Shown: one piece after another, positions 36,516 to 45,369 of the stretch | How positions within the stretch are numbered: the stretch's first letter is position 1 | Layout: every line of letters starts with the position of its first letter | From: an uncultured Paracoccaceae bacterium | GTDB lineage: Bacteria; Pseudomonadota; Alphaproteobacteria; Rhodobacterales; Rhodobacteraceae | Direction: 5' to 3' | Assembly (NCBI GenBank): GCA_947503765.1 | Contig: CANNFA010000004.1 | Location: 124,001-188,000 of the forward strand | DNA length: 64,000 bases | Position numbers and translations under genes: made by a program | The notes under the pieces: generated by a model | Seen by the model: only the letters and a program-made list of their open reading frames with translations | What the model was told of the DNA's origin: nothing | Databases searched by the model: none

Positions 36516-39500
36516 ATGCGGTTCGGCGTTTTTCTGGCTTTTGTCCTGTCCTGTCTGTCCAGCGCGGTATTCGCGCAAAGTCCGGTGCCCGAGCGGCGGC
36601 TCGCCCTGATCCGCGACGTCGATTTTCCCGGCGGCGACATCCGGACAATCTTCGACAGCAGCCTGAAGGCGTGTCAGCAGGCATGCCTGGCCGATCCCGA
36701 TTGCCGGGCGTTTACCTTCAACACGCGGTCGCAGGCCTGTTTCCCGAAATCCCGCGCCGGGGATTCCGCGCCCTATGACGGGGCGTTCTCGGGGCGGGTC
36801 ATCGAGGCATCGCAAGCCTCGGTGAGCCTTGGCAAGACCCGCGCGGCGGATCTGGATTTCCTGCGCCCGCGCGACATCGAGGCGGCACGCGACCTGGCGC
36901 TGGATCTCACCAACAAGCATATCCCCGGCGACTGGCGCGTGGGCGATCTGCTTCAATCGGCTGCCGAGGCACGGCGGAACGGCAACATCGTGTCGGCCTA
37001 CCGCTTTACCGGCGCGGCCACCGTCCTGAGCGATGCGGCCGATCACTGGACCGAATACGCACGTCTGGCGATGGCGATCGAGACCGACAAAAGCTCTGAC
37101 CGGCGCGACTACCGCCGCCGGGCGCTGTCGGCGGCGATCAACGGCTACCTGCGGGCATCGGCCGGTCCGGTCCGGCACAACGCGCTGGTCGTCCTGGCCG
37201 AGGCACTGGAAAAGGTCGACCGCGGGCGCGACATGATCCCGGCGCTGCGGCTGGCGCAATCGGTGATGCAGCGGCAGGACACTGCCGAGATGCTGGACGA
37301 CGCCATCGCGCAGCACGGGTTCCGCATCATCGAGCATTCGGTGGACAACGACGCGCCGCAGCCGCGCGTCTGTGCCGAGTTTTCCGAAGGACTGGTGCAG
37401 ACCGGTGTGGATTACGCCCCCTTCGTGCAGGTTCCCGAGGCCGAACTGACGATCGAGCCCGATGACAGGCGGCTGTGCATCGAGGGCGTGCGCCACGGCG
37501 AACGCTACCAGGTGACGTTCCGCGAGGGGCTGCCCGCCGCATCGGGCGAGGCGCTGATGAAGAACGTGACGCTGAACCTCTATGTGCGCGACCGCTCTCC
37601 CGCCGTGCGGTTTCCGGGCCGGGCCTATGTGCTGCCCGCGACCGGCGAGGTGAACATCCCGGTCGAGACGGTGAACCTGACAGAGCTGAAGCTGACGCTG
37701 CGGCGGATCAGCGATCGGTCGATCATCCGTGCGATCCAGGACGGCTATTTCGGGCGGCCGCTCAGCCCGTGGGAGGAAGAGCAGTTCGGCGATACCGTGG
37801 CCGCGACCGTCTGGGAAGGCGTGGGCGGGGTGCGCCAGGAGCTGAACCGCGACATCACCACCCGCCTGCCCCTGACCGAGGTGGTCGGCGCGCTGGAGCC
37901 GGGCATCTACGCGTTGCAGGCGAAGATCCCCGATGCCGATCCCTATGACGACCCGGCGGCGACGCAGTGGTTCGTGGTCAGCGATCTGGGGCTGGCGACG
38001 ATGGCCGGGGCGGACGGGCTGCATGTCTTCATCCGCTCGCTGGGGACGGCCGAGCCGGCAGAGGACGTCAGGATCACCCTGCTGTCGCGATCCAATGCGA
38101 TTCTGGGCGAAGCAGAGACGGATACAAGCGGGTATGCGCAATTCGCACCGGGGCTGATGAACGGCACCGGCGGCGCGGCGCCTGCCATGGTGCTGGCCGA
38201 GACCGAGGGCGACCTGACCTTCCTGTCACTGACGGATCCCGAATTCGACCTGTCCGACCGGGGGGTCGAGGGCCGCGCCCCGGCCGGCCCGGTGGACGTG
38301 TTCCTGACCACCGATCGCGGCGCCTACCGCGCCGGAGAGACGATCAACGCCACCGCGCTTGCCCGCGACGCAGAGGCGGAAGCAATCGACGGTCTGCCGC
38401 TGGTCGCCATCCTGATGCGCCCCGACGGCGTGGAATATGCCCGCGCCCTGTCGGACGAGCCGCAGGCGGGCGGGCATGTGTTCAGCTTCCGCACCTCCGG
38501 CGCGGTGCCGCGCGGCGCCTGGCGGCTGGACATCCACAGCGACCCGGACGCGCCGGCCATCGCCTCGCAATCCGTGCTGGTCGAGGATTTCCTGCCCGAA
38601 CGCATCGACTTCGATCTTGCCCTGGGCGACGCGCCCCTGCGCCCCGCGGGGGCGAACATGCTGTCCATCGACGCGCAGTACCTGTTCGGCGCGCCCGCCG
38701 GCGGGCTGAAGATCGAGGGTGACGTTGCCCTGAGCGCGGTGCGCGAACTGGCCGCGCATCCCGGCTACCTGTTCGGCCGCTACGACACCGAAGTGAATGT
38801 CGAGCGCTGGTATTTCCCCGCCGATCTGCGCACGGGCGATGACGGCACCGCGCAGGTGGCGCTGGAACTGCCGGAACTGACCGCGAATTTCCGACCGATG
38901 CAGGCGGACGTGGCGGTGCGGATCTCCGAAGGCTCCGGCCGTCCTGTCGAGCGCAGGCTGACCCATCCGGTGGAACCCGCCGGCCCGGTGATCGGGATCA
39001 AGCCGAACTTCGACGGCACTCTGGCCGAGAACAGCGAGGCGGTGTTCAGCCTCATCGCGCTCGATGCGGCACAAGACCTGATGGAAATGGACGTTCACTG
39101 GACGATCAACCGCGTCAACACCCGCTACCAGTGGTACAGCTACGATGGTTACTGGGACTGGGAGCCGATCACGACCCGCACCCGCGTGGCCGAAGGCGAC
39201 GCGGTGCTGGGCGCGGCGCCGGTCAGCGTTTCCGCGCCGGTGGAATGGGGCCGCTACGAGATCCGGGTGGAACGGGCGGGCGGCGATTACGTCGCAGCGT
39301 CAAGCGCGTTCCATGCCGGCTGGTATGGCGGCGCCGATGCCTCGGCCACGCCCGACCTGCTGGAAATGTCGCTTGATGCCGAAAGCTACCGGCCCGGCGA
39401 CACGGCAACGGTGCGGGTCGTGCCGCGCTATGCCGGCAAGGGGCTGATCGCCGTGGTCTCGAACCGCCTGATCGACATGAAGGCCGTGGACCTGGCCGAG

Positions 39501-41954
39501 GGCGGGAACACCTTTGAACTGCCGGTGACGGATGCCTGGGGCGCGGGCGTCTATGTCACCGTCTCGGCGATCCGGCCGATGGATGCCGAGGCCGGACGCA
39601 ACCCGGCGCGGTCGCTGGGGCTGGCCCATGCCGGCGTCGATCCGGGGGATCACGCGCTTTCGGTTGCTTTCGACGGGCCGACAGAGGTACAGCCGCGCGG
39701 GCCGCTGCCGGTCTCCGTCAAGGTGGACGGCGTGGCAGAGGGCGATACCGCCTATGTCACCATCGCCGCCGTCGATGTCGGGATCCTGAACATCACCGGC
39801 TTCGAGGCGCCTGATCCCAGCGGGCATTATTTCGGCCAGCGCAAGCTGGGGATGGGGCTGCGCGACGTCTACGGGCGGCTGATCGACGGGATGAACGGGT
39901 CGGTCGGCAACGTGCGCTCGGGCGGCGATTTCAACCCCGAGGCCGCGTCGAACGCGCCGCCGCCGACCGAAGAGCTGGTGGCCTATTTCACCGGCCCGCT
40001 GGAGGTGGACGCGGACGGCCATGCGCGGACCGAGTTCGACATGCCGTCATTCAACGGCACGGTAAAGCTGATGGCCGTCGCGTGGTCCGCCACCGGAATC
40101 GGCGAGGCGGCGCAGGACGTGCTGGTGCGCGACCCGGTCGTCGTCACCGCGTCGCTGCCGCGCTTTCTGGCGCCCGGCGACAGCTCTCGGTTGCTGCTGG
40201 AAATCGTGCATGCGGAGGGGCCCGCGGGGCGCGTCGGCATGGATGTGGCAACCACCGGCCTGCGGCTGAGCCGGCGGGTGCCGTCGGGCTTTGACCTCGC
40301 CGAAGGCGGCAAGGAGGTGTTCTCTTTCCCGATCACCGCGGAAGAAGCAGGGCTTGGCCGGATCGAGGTGTCGCTGACCACTCCGGCGGGCAAGGTTCTG
40401 ACCAAGGAACTGCTGCTGCCGGTGCAGGTGAACGACCCCATCGTGACCCGCGCCAGCCGGTTCGACTTGGCATCCGGGGACACGTTCACCTTCGACAGCG
40501 ACGTGTTCACCGGCTATCGGCCCGGCACCGCGTCGGTGACGCTCGCGGCAGGGCCGATCGCCCGGCTCGACGCGCCCGGCCTGCTGGAAGCGCTGGACCG
40601 GTATCCTTACGGCTGCACCGAACAGACCACCAGCCGCGCGATGCCGCTGCTGTATCTCGACGAGGTGGCCCGCGCCATGGGGCTTGCCGAGCGTGACAAG
40701 CTGGAAACCCGCATCGACCAGGCCATCGACCAGGTTCTGGCCCGGCAGGCACCGAACGGCGCGTTCGGGCTGTGGCGGGCCGGATCGGGCGATTTCTGGC
40801 TTGATGCCTATGTCACCGACTTCCTGTCGCGGGCCAGGGCCAAGGGTCACGAGGTGCCCGATATCGCGTTCCGCAACGCGCTCGACAACCTGCGCAACCG
40901 GGTGAACTATGCGCCCGACTTCGACAATGGCGGCGAGGATATCGCCTATGCGCTGTATGTTCTGGCGCGCGAGGGCGCGGCGGCAATCGGCGATCTGCGC
41001 TATTACGCCGACGTGAAGAACGGCGATTTCGGCACGCCCCTTGCCGTGGCGCAGATCGGCGCGGCGCTGGCCGCTTACGGCGATCCGACGCGCGCCGACC
41101 GGATGTTCGCCGTTGCCGCGCGGATGATCGCCGGGACCGTGGGCGCCGAAGGCCAACACTGGCGCGCCGATTACGGCACGCGCCTGCGCGACCGCGCGGC
41201 GGTCCTGACGCTGGCGGCCGAGGCCGGAAGCAATGCCGTCGATCAGGAGGCTCTTTTGAACAGCATCGCCCCCGTCGGCGTCGAGCGGTATCTGTCCACG
41301 CAGGAAAAGGTGTGGTCGCTGCTGGCCACCCACGCGATGCTGGATGGCGGCTCCTTCGGAAACCTGACGCTGAACGGCGCGGCCATCGACGCACCGCTGG
41401 TCAAGATGGTCGAGGATGACACCGCCTTCGTTCCGGTGCGCATCCGCAACGAGGGCGACCGGCCCGCGACGATCACCCTGACCACGTTCGGCGTGCCCGA
41501 GGTGCCCGAGCCCGCCGGCGGCAAGGGATACGGCATCACGCGCCGCTACTTCGACATGGACGGCAACCCCGTCGAGCTGTCCGAGGTCGAACAGGGTGCG
41601 CGGCTGGTCGCGGTGCTGACGGTACAGCCCTTCGCCAAATCCGCGGCACGGCTGATCGTGGACGATCCGCTGCCCGCCGGGTTCGAGATCGACAACCCCA
41701 ACCTGATGCGCGGCGGCGATATCCGGGCGCTCGACTGGCTCGAGCTGAAGGGCAGCGCGCGGCATACCGAGTTCCGGCAGGACCGGTTCATCGCCGCCAT
41801 CGACTGGCGCTCGGAAGACGCGTTTCGCCTGGGCTACATCGTGCGCGCGGTCTCTCCGGGGCAGTACCACCATCCCGCCGCCAGCGTGGAGGACATGTAT
41901 CGTCCCGAATACCGCGCCCATACCGATGCGGGCCGCGTGACCGTCACGGAATGA
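36516..41954 (+). CDS. Bacterial alpha-2-macroglobulin with N-terminal PAN-like domain
   Basis: 1812 residues. Bacterial alpha-2-macroglobulins trap attacking proteases in the periplasm. A signal peptide (about 1-20, cleaved near VFA) is followed by a PAN/Apple-like domain with cysteines at 53, 57, 63 and 75. Then come the macroglobulin domains, including VFLTTDRGAYRAGETI typical of MG3 near residue 595, a bait-region-like stretch, and the thioester site C1367-T-E-Q1370 in YPYGCTEQTTSRAMPL. Intact Cys and Gln mean a covalent trap is possible. It overlaps pbpC by ATGA, the arrangement known from Escherichia coli yfhM-pbpC. No clear lipobox is visible, unlike ECAM. Confidence 0.93.
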   Translation: MRFGVFLAFVLSCLSSAVFAQSPVPERRLALIRDVDFPGGDIRTIFDSSLKACQQACLADPDCRAFTFNTRSQACFPKSRAGDSAPYDGAFSGRVIEASQASVSLGKTRAADLDFLRPRDIEAARDLALDLTNKHIPGDWRVGDLLQSAAEARRNGNIVSAYRFTGAATVLSDAADHWTEYARLAMAIETDKSSDRRDYRRRALSAAINGYLRASAGPVRHNALVVLAEALEKVDRGRDMIPALRLAQSVMQRQDTAEMLDDAIAQHGFRIIEHSVDNDAPQPRVCAEFSEGLVQTGVDYAPFVQVPEAELTIEPDDRRLCIEGVRHGERYQVTFREGLPAASGEALMKNVTLNLYVRDRSPAVRFPGRAYVLPATGEVNIPVETVNLTELKLTLRRISDRSIIRAIQDGYFGRPLSPWEEEQFGDTVAATVWEGVGGVRQELNRDITTRLPLTEVVGALEPGIYALQAKIPDADPYDDPAATQWFVVSDLGLATMAGADGLHVFIRSLGTAEPAEDVRITLLSRSNAILGEAETDTSGYAQFAPGLMNGTGGAAPAMVLAETEGDLTFLSLTDPEFDLSDRGVEGRAPAGPVDVFLTTDRGAYRAGETINATALARDAEAEAIDGLPLVAILMRPDGVEYARALSDEPQAGGHVFSFRTSGAVPRGAWRLDIHSDPDAPAIASQSVLVEDFLPERIDFDLALGDAPLRPAGANMLSIDAQYLFGAPAGGLKIEGDVALSAVRELAAHPGYLFGRYDTEVNVERWYFPADLRTGDDGTAQVALELPELTANFRPMQADVAVRISEGSGRPVERRLTHPVEPAGPVIGIKPNFDGTLAENSEAVFSLIALDAAQDLMEMDVHWTINRVNTRYQWYSYDGYWDWEPITTRTRVAEGDAVLGAAPVSVSAPVEWGRYEIRVERAGGDYVAASSAFHAGWYGGADASATPDLLEMSLDAESYRPGDTATVRVVPRYAGKGLIAVVSNRLIDMKAVDLAEGGNTFELPVTDAWGAGVYVTVSAIRPMDAEAGRNPARSLGLAHAGVDPGDHALSVAFDGPTEVQPRGPLPVSVKVDGVAEGDTAYVTIAAVDVGILNITGFEAPDPSGHYFGQRKLGMGLRDVYGRLIDGMNGSVGNVRSGGDFNPEAASNAPPPTEELVAYFTGPLEVDADGHARTEFDMPSFNGTVKLMAVAWSATGIGEAAQDVLVRDPVVVTASLPRFLAPGDSSRLLLEIVHAEGPAGRVGMDVATTGLRLSRRVPSGFDLAEGGKEVFSFPITAEEAGLGRIEVSLTTPAGKVLTKELLLPVQVNDPIVTRASRFDLASGDTFTFDSDVFTGYRPGTASVTLAAGPIARLDAPGLLEALDRYPYGCTEQTTSRAMPLLYLDEVARAMGLAERDKLETRIDQAIDQVLARQAPNGAFGLWRAGSGDFWLDAYVTDFLSRARAKGHEVPDIAFRNALDNLRNRVNYAPDFDNGGEDIAYALYVLAREGAAAIGDLRYYADVKNGDFGTPLAVAQIGAALAAYGDPTRADRMFAVAARMIAGTVGAEGQHWRADYGTRLRDRAAVLTLAAEAGSNAVDQEALLNSIAPVGVERYLSTQEKVWSLLATHAMLDGGSFGNLTLNGAAIDAPLVKMVEDDTAFVPVRIRNEGDRPATITLTTFGVPEVPEPAGGKGYGITRRYFDMDGNPVELSEVEQGARLVAVLTVQPFAKSAARLIVDDPLPAGFEIDNPNLMRGGDIRALDWLELKGSARHTEFRQDRFIAAIDWRSEDAFRLGYIVRAVSPGQYHHPAASVEDMYRPEYRAHTDAGRVTVTE

Positions 41955-43993
41955 GGCGTCACGCCCTCTGGCTGGTCGCGTTGGCGCTGTTCGCGGCGGC
42001 GTTCGGGCGCGACCGGTTTGATACCTGGATCGCGCAGACGGAGCTGCCGCCATTGGCGGTGGAAACGTCCGTCGAAATGCTGGACCGGAACGGCGTTCTG
42101 CTGCGCGCCTACACGGTGGCGGACGGACGCTGGCGGCTGGCGGCATCGCTGGACGGGATCGACCCGCAATATCTGCGGATGCTGGTGGCCTACGAGGACA
42201 AGCGGTTCTTTCGGCATGGCGGTGTCGACACGATGGCGATGCTGCGCGCGGTCGCGCAGGCCGCCTGGAACGGCAAGGTGGTGTCGGGCGGATCGACCTT
42301 GACCATGCAGGCGGCGCGGCTGCTGGAGGACGGGACGACCGGGCAGATCGCCGGAAAGCTGCGGCAGATCCGCGTCGCGCTTGCGCTGGAGCGGCGGCTG
42401 AGCAAGGACGAGATCCTTGCGCTTTATGTCAACCGGGCGCCGTTCGGCGGCAATCTCGAAGGGGTCCGCGCGGCAAGTTTCGCGTGGTTCGGCAAGGAAC
42501 CGCGCCGGCTGACCGCGGCGCAGGCGGCGCTGCTGGTCGCACTGCCGCAATCGCCCGAAACCCGGCGGCCGGACCGGCACACTGGCAATGCACAAGCCGC
42601 GCGGTCCCGTGTGCTGGAGCGGATGGCCGAATCCGGCGTGATCAGTGACGAAACCCGCCTTGCCGCCGAGACCGAGCCTGTCCCGGCCGCGCGCCGCCCC
42701 TTCCCCGCGCTCGCCGCGCATCTGACCGACCGGCTTCGGGCCGAAACCCCCGGCCAACAGGTGCATACGCTGACGCTGGATGCCGGGTTGCAGGCCCGGA
42801 TGGAGGTATTGGCCGAACGCGCCGCGCGCGAGGCGGGACAGCGGCAATCCATCGCGCTGATGATCGCCGATCACCGCAATGGAGAGATCCTGGCCGCGGT
42901 CGGATCTGCCGGATACGAGGCCGGCGCGCGCAAAGGGTTCGTCGACATGACGCAGGCGATCCGCTCGCCCGGTTCGACGCTGAAACCGCTGGTCTACGGG
43001 CTGGCGTTCGATCAGGGGCTGGCACATCCCGAAACGCTGATCGAGGATCGGCCGGCCGCCTTCGGCACGTACCGGCCCCAGAATTTCGACGGCGCGTTTC
43101 GCGGCACGGTTCGGGTGCGAGAGGCGCTGACGATGTCGCTGAACATCCCGGTGGTCAAGTTGCTGGACGCGCTGGGCCCGGCGCGGCTGATGGCGCATCT
43201 GCGCCGGGCCGGAACCGATGCGCGTCTGCCCGGCGGGCAAGCCGGGCTGGCGGTGGCGCTGGGCGGCGTCGGGGTCAGCCTCGAGGGGCTGGTGCGTCTC
43301 TATGCCGGCATCGCCAATGGGGGCCGCTCGGTTCTGCTGACGGCACGGCCCGGCGTGGCACAGCCCGACGTGCCGCAGGCGGTCCTGTCGCCGGAATCGG
43401 CCTGGATGGTCTCTGACATCCTGTCGGGCATCGCCCCGCCGAAGGGCGCGGCGCGCAATGGGCTGGCTTACAAGACCGGCACCTCCTACGGGCACCGCGA
43501 CGCCTGGGCGGTGGGGTTCGACGGGGCGCATGTGGCGGGCGTCTGGATGGGCCGCCCGGATGGCACACCCGTTCCCGGTGCTTTCGGCGGCGGGGTCGCC
43601 GCGCCGATCCTGTTCGAGGCGTTTGCGCTGCTGAAGCCGGACCTGGACCGCCTTCCGCCACCGCCGCCGGCAACACTGATCGTCAGCCATGCCGGCCTGC
43701 CTGCCCCGCTCAAGCGGTTCCGCCCGCGCGGCGCGGCCTTTGCCGAGGCGCCGGACGCGCCCGCACTTGCCTTTCCCCCCGATGGCGCGCGGCTGAACGC
43801 GCCCGGCAACCTTCTGCCGGTCAAGGTGCGCGATGGCGTTCCGCCGTTTACATGGCTGGCCGATGGACGCCCGATGGTCACGAAAAGCCATGACAGGGAC
43901 ACGTTGATCGAATTGTCGGGGCCGGGCTTTGTCACGTTGTCGGTGATCGACGCCGAAGGCCGGTCGGCCCGCAGTACGATCCGGCTGGATTGA
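41951..43993 (+). CDS. pbpC: Penicillin-binding protein 1C
   Basis: 680 residues: one N-terminal membrane helix, glycosyltransferase GT51 (about 40-230; VAYEDKRFFRHGGVD, SGGSTLTMQ), transpeptidase (about 275-540; STLK with Ser342, SLN, KTGTS) and a C-terminal PBP1C-type domain (about 580-680). It builds and cross-links glycan strands in the periplasm. The ATG overlaps the macroglobulin stop. In other bacteria the pair is thought to guard and repair the wall after outer-membrane breach. It converges with the DUF2585 gene, and a small palindrome covers both stop codons. Confidence 0.94.
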   Translation: MRRHALWLVALALFAAAFGRDRFDTWIAQTELPPLAVETSVEMLDRNGVLLRAYTVADGRWRLAASLDGIDPQYLRMLVAYEDKRFFRHGGVDTMAMLRAVAQAAWNGKVVSGGSTLTMQAARLLEDGTTGQIAGKLRQIRVALALERRLSKDEILALYVNRAPFGGNLEGVRAASFAWFGKEPRRLTAAQAALLVALPQSPETRRPDRHTGNAQAARSRVLERMAESGVISDETRLAAETEPVPAARRPFPALAAHLTDRLRAETPGQQVHTLTLDAGLQARMEVLAERAAREAGQRQSIALMIADHRNGEILAAVGSAGYEAGARKGFVDMTQAIRSPGSTLKPLVYGLAFDQGLAHPETLIEDRPAAFGTYRPQNFDGAFRGTVRVREALTMSLNIPVVKLLDALGPARLMAHLRRAGTDARLPGGQAGLAVALGGVGVSLEGLVRLYAGIANGGRSVLLTARPGVAQPDVPQAVLSPESAWMVSDILSGIAPPKGAARNGLAYKTGTSYGHRDAWAVGFDGAHVAGVWMGRPDGTPVPGAFGGGVAAPILFEAFALLKPDLDRLPPPPPATLIVSHAGLPAPLKRFRPRGAAFAEAPDAPALAFPPDGARLNAPGNLLPVKVRDGVPPFTWLADGRPMVTKSHDRDTLIELSGPGFVTLSVIDAEGRSARSTIRLD

Positions 43994-44006
43994 TCCGACC
44001 GGATCA
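43991..44006. terminator. Palindrome joining the stop codons of pbpC and the DUF2585 gene
   Basis: TGATCC GACC GGATCA is a perfect 6-bp stem with a four-base loop. Its first arm begins with the pbpC stop TGA, and its last three bases are the complement of the stop of the minus-strand gene. It may help terminate both, though no T-run follows. Confidence 0.35.
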
Positions 44007-44567
44007 GCCGCCCTGCTGCCAGTCGAGGATTGCATCCAGCGGATACAGCAACATCACCACGTTCAGCGCAAGGCCGTCGCGGATCAGGATCGCGGTCAGC
44101 ACCTCGAAGCCGATGACGATGGCGATGCTCACCCAGACCGGCAGGAACCGCGCAAGGTAGAACCCGGCAACCATCGCCGCGATGTCGACCATCGAGTTGA
44201 CCACGCTGTCGCCGTTGTAGTCGAAGGACACGGTGACGGCGCGGTAGCGGTCGATCACCCAGGCTGAATTCTCGACGATTTCCCAGGCGCATTCGACCAG
44301 GACCGCGATCACCAGCCGCCAGCGGAACGCCGCCCGGCGAAGCGTGAGCCACAGCGCGCCATAGAACAGGAACCCGTGCAGAAGGTGGCTGGGCGTGTAC
44401 CAGTCCATCAGGTGCTGGCTGCTTTCGCCGGGCGGGGCACTGCCCGCCCACATCCGCACCTCGCCGCAGGGACAGATCAAGTTGCGCCCCATCGCGTACA
44501 GGATCGCCCCGGTCAGAAGCACGAGGGCAAGGGACAGCCAGTACGGGGCGGCGCGCGGCAATGTCAT
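44004..44567 (-). CDS. DUF2585 (UPF0314) membrane protein
   Basis: 187 residues with about five hydrophobic segments. The family pattern of UPF0314 is seen in MGRNLICPCGEVRMWAG (about 27-43), QHLMDWYTPSHLLHGF (about 51-66) and ECAWEIVENSAWVIDRYR. Function unknown; members are nearly restricted to alphaproteobacteria. ATG 44567 is preferred over the upstream TTG at 44579. It is downstream of the phosphatase gene on the same strand. Confidence 0.88.
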   Translation of the reverse strand: MTLPRAAPYWLSLALVLLTGAILYAMGRNLICPCGEVRMWAGSAPPGESSQHLMDWYTPSHLLHGFLFYGALWLTLRRAAFRWRLVIAVLVECAWEIVENSAWVIDRYRAVTVSFDYNGDSVVNSMVDIAAMVAGFYLARFLPVWVSIAIVIGFEVLTAILIRDGLALNVVMLLYPLDAILDWQQGG

Positions 44568-44615
44568 CCTTGGTACCAATGCACAGCCGACCGCGGGCGT
44601 CCAGTTTGTCTATGC

Positions 44616-45350
44616 TTACGGCGGATCAAGGGGCACGCGGCCATCATCGGTAAGGATCCAGCAGCGCCGATGCTCGAACACCGCCACGGTCAGGGACCGG
44701 AAGAACCCCGCGCCGGTATCGAGGCCCACGCGGTTTCCGGCATGTTCGGGACGTTCGACCGGGGTATGGCCGTGCACCACCAGCCGGCCATGATCGCTGG
44801 TATCGGTCAGAAACGGATCGCGGATCCAGATCAGGTCGTGCTTTTCCTGCGCATGCAGCGGAACGCCGGGGCGGATGCCGGCGTGAACACAGATCAGGTC
44901 CGGCGTTTCGTGATACAGCGGCAGCGCATCCAGAAAGGCCCGATGCTCGGCGGGAACGGCGCGGCGGGCATCGGCCTGGATGTCGAGAACATCGCGGCCA
45001 TCCGTCGCTATCCCGTAGGAGGCCAGCGTGTGCGGCCCGCCAAGATTGGGCCGCAGCCACCATTCCGCCGTGTCGCGCGCCGCGTCGTCCCGAGGATCGA
45101 ATTCGAGGAAATCGAGGAACAACTGGTCGTGGTTGCCCCGGGTCGCCAGAAAGGGCAGGCCGGCCGCCTGCCCCTCTATGATATCCGACAGCACTCCGCG
45201 CGTGTCGGGCCCCCGGTCCCCCAGATCGCCCAGATGCACCACGGGCGCATCGGCATCGCCGCAGGCGCGCCGGTCCGCCGCGATCCGTTCATGTGCGGCC
45301 CGCAGCATGTCGCGCTGGCCGTGGATATCGCCGATGGCATAGAGCCGCAT
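44616..45350 (-). CDS. Metallophosphoesterase (Ser/Thr protein phosphatase-like)
   Basis: 244 residues of the calcineurin-like metallophosphoesterase superfamily, PPP branch. All five metal motifs are present: GDIHGQ (7-12), HLGDLGDRGPDT (about 44-55), GNHDQ (about 75-79), HAGIRP and VHGHTP. Similar enzymes act on phosphoproteins or diadenosine polyphosphates. It is 19 bases downstream of serA on the same strand. The substrate is not predictable. ATG 45350 has AAAGGA upstream. Confidence 0.87.
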   Translation of the reverse strand: MRLYAIGDIHGQRDMLRAAHERIAADRRACGDADAPVVHLGDLGDRGPDTRGVLSDIIEGQAAGLPFLATRGNHDQLFLDFLEFDPRDDAARDTAEWWLRPNLGGPHTLASYGIATDGRDVLDIQADARRAVPAEHRAFLDALPLYHETPDLICVHAGIRPGVPLHAQEKHDLIWIRDPFLTDTSDHGRLVVHGHTPVERPEHAGNRVGLDTGAGFFRSLTVAVFEHRRCWILTDDGRVPLDPP

Positions 45351-45369
45351 CAGAATCGTCCTTTCCCGT

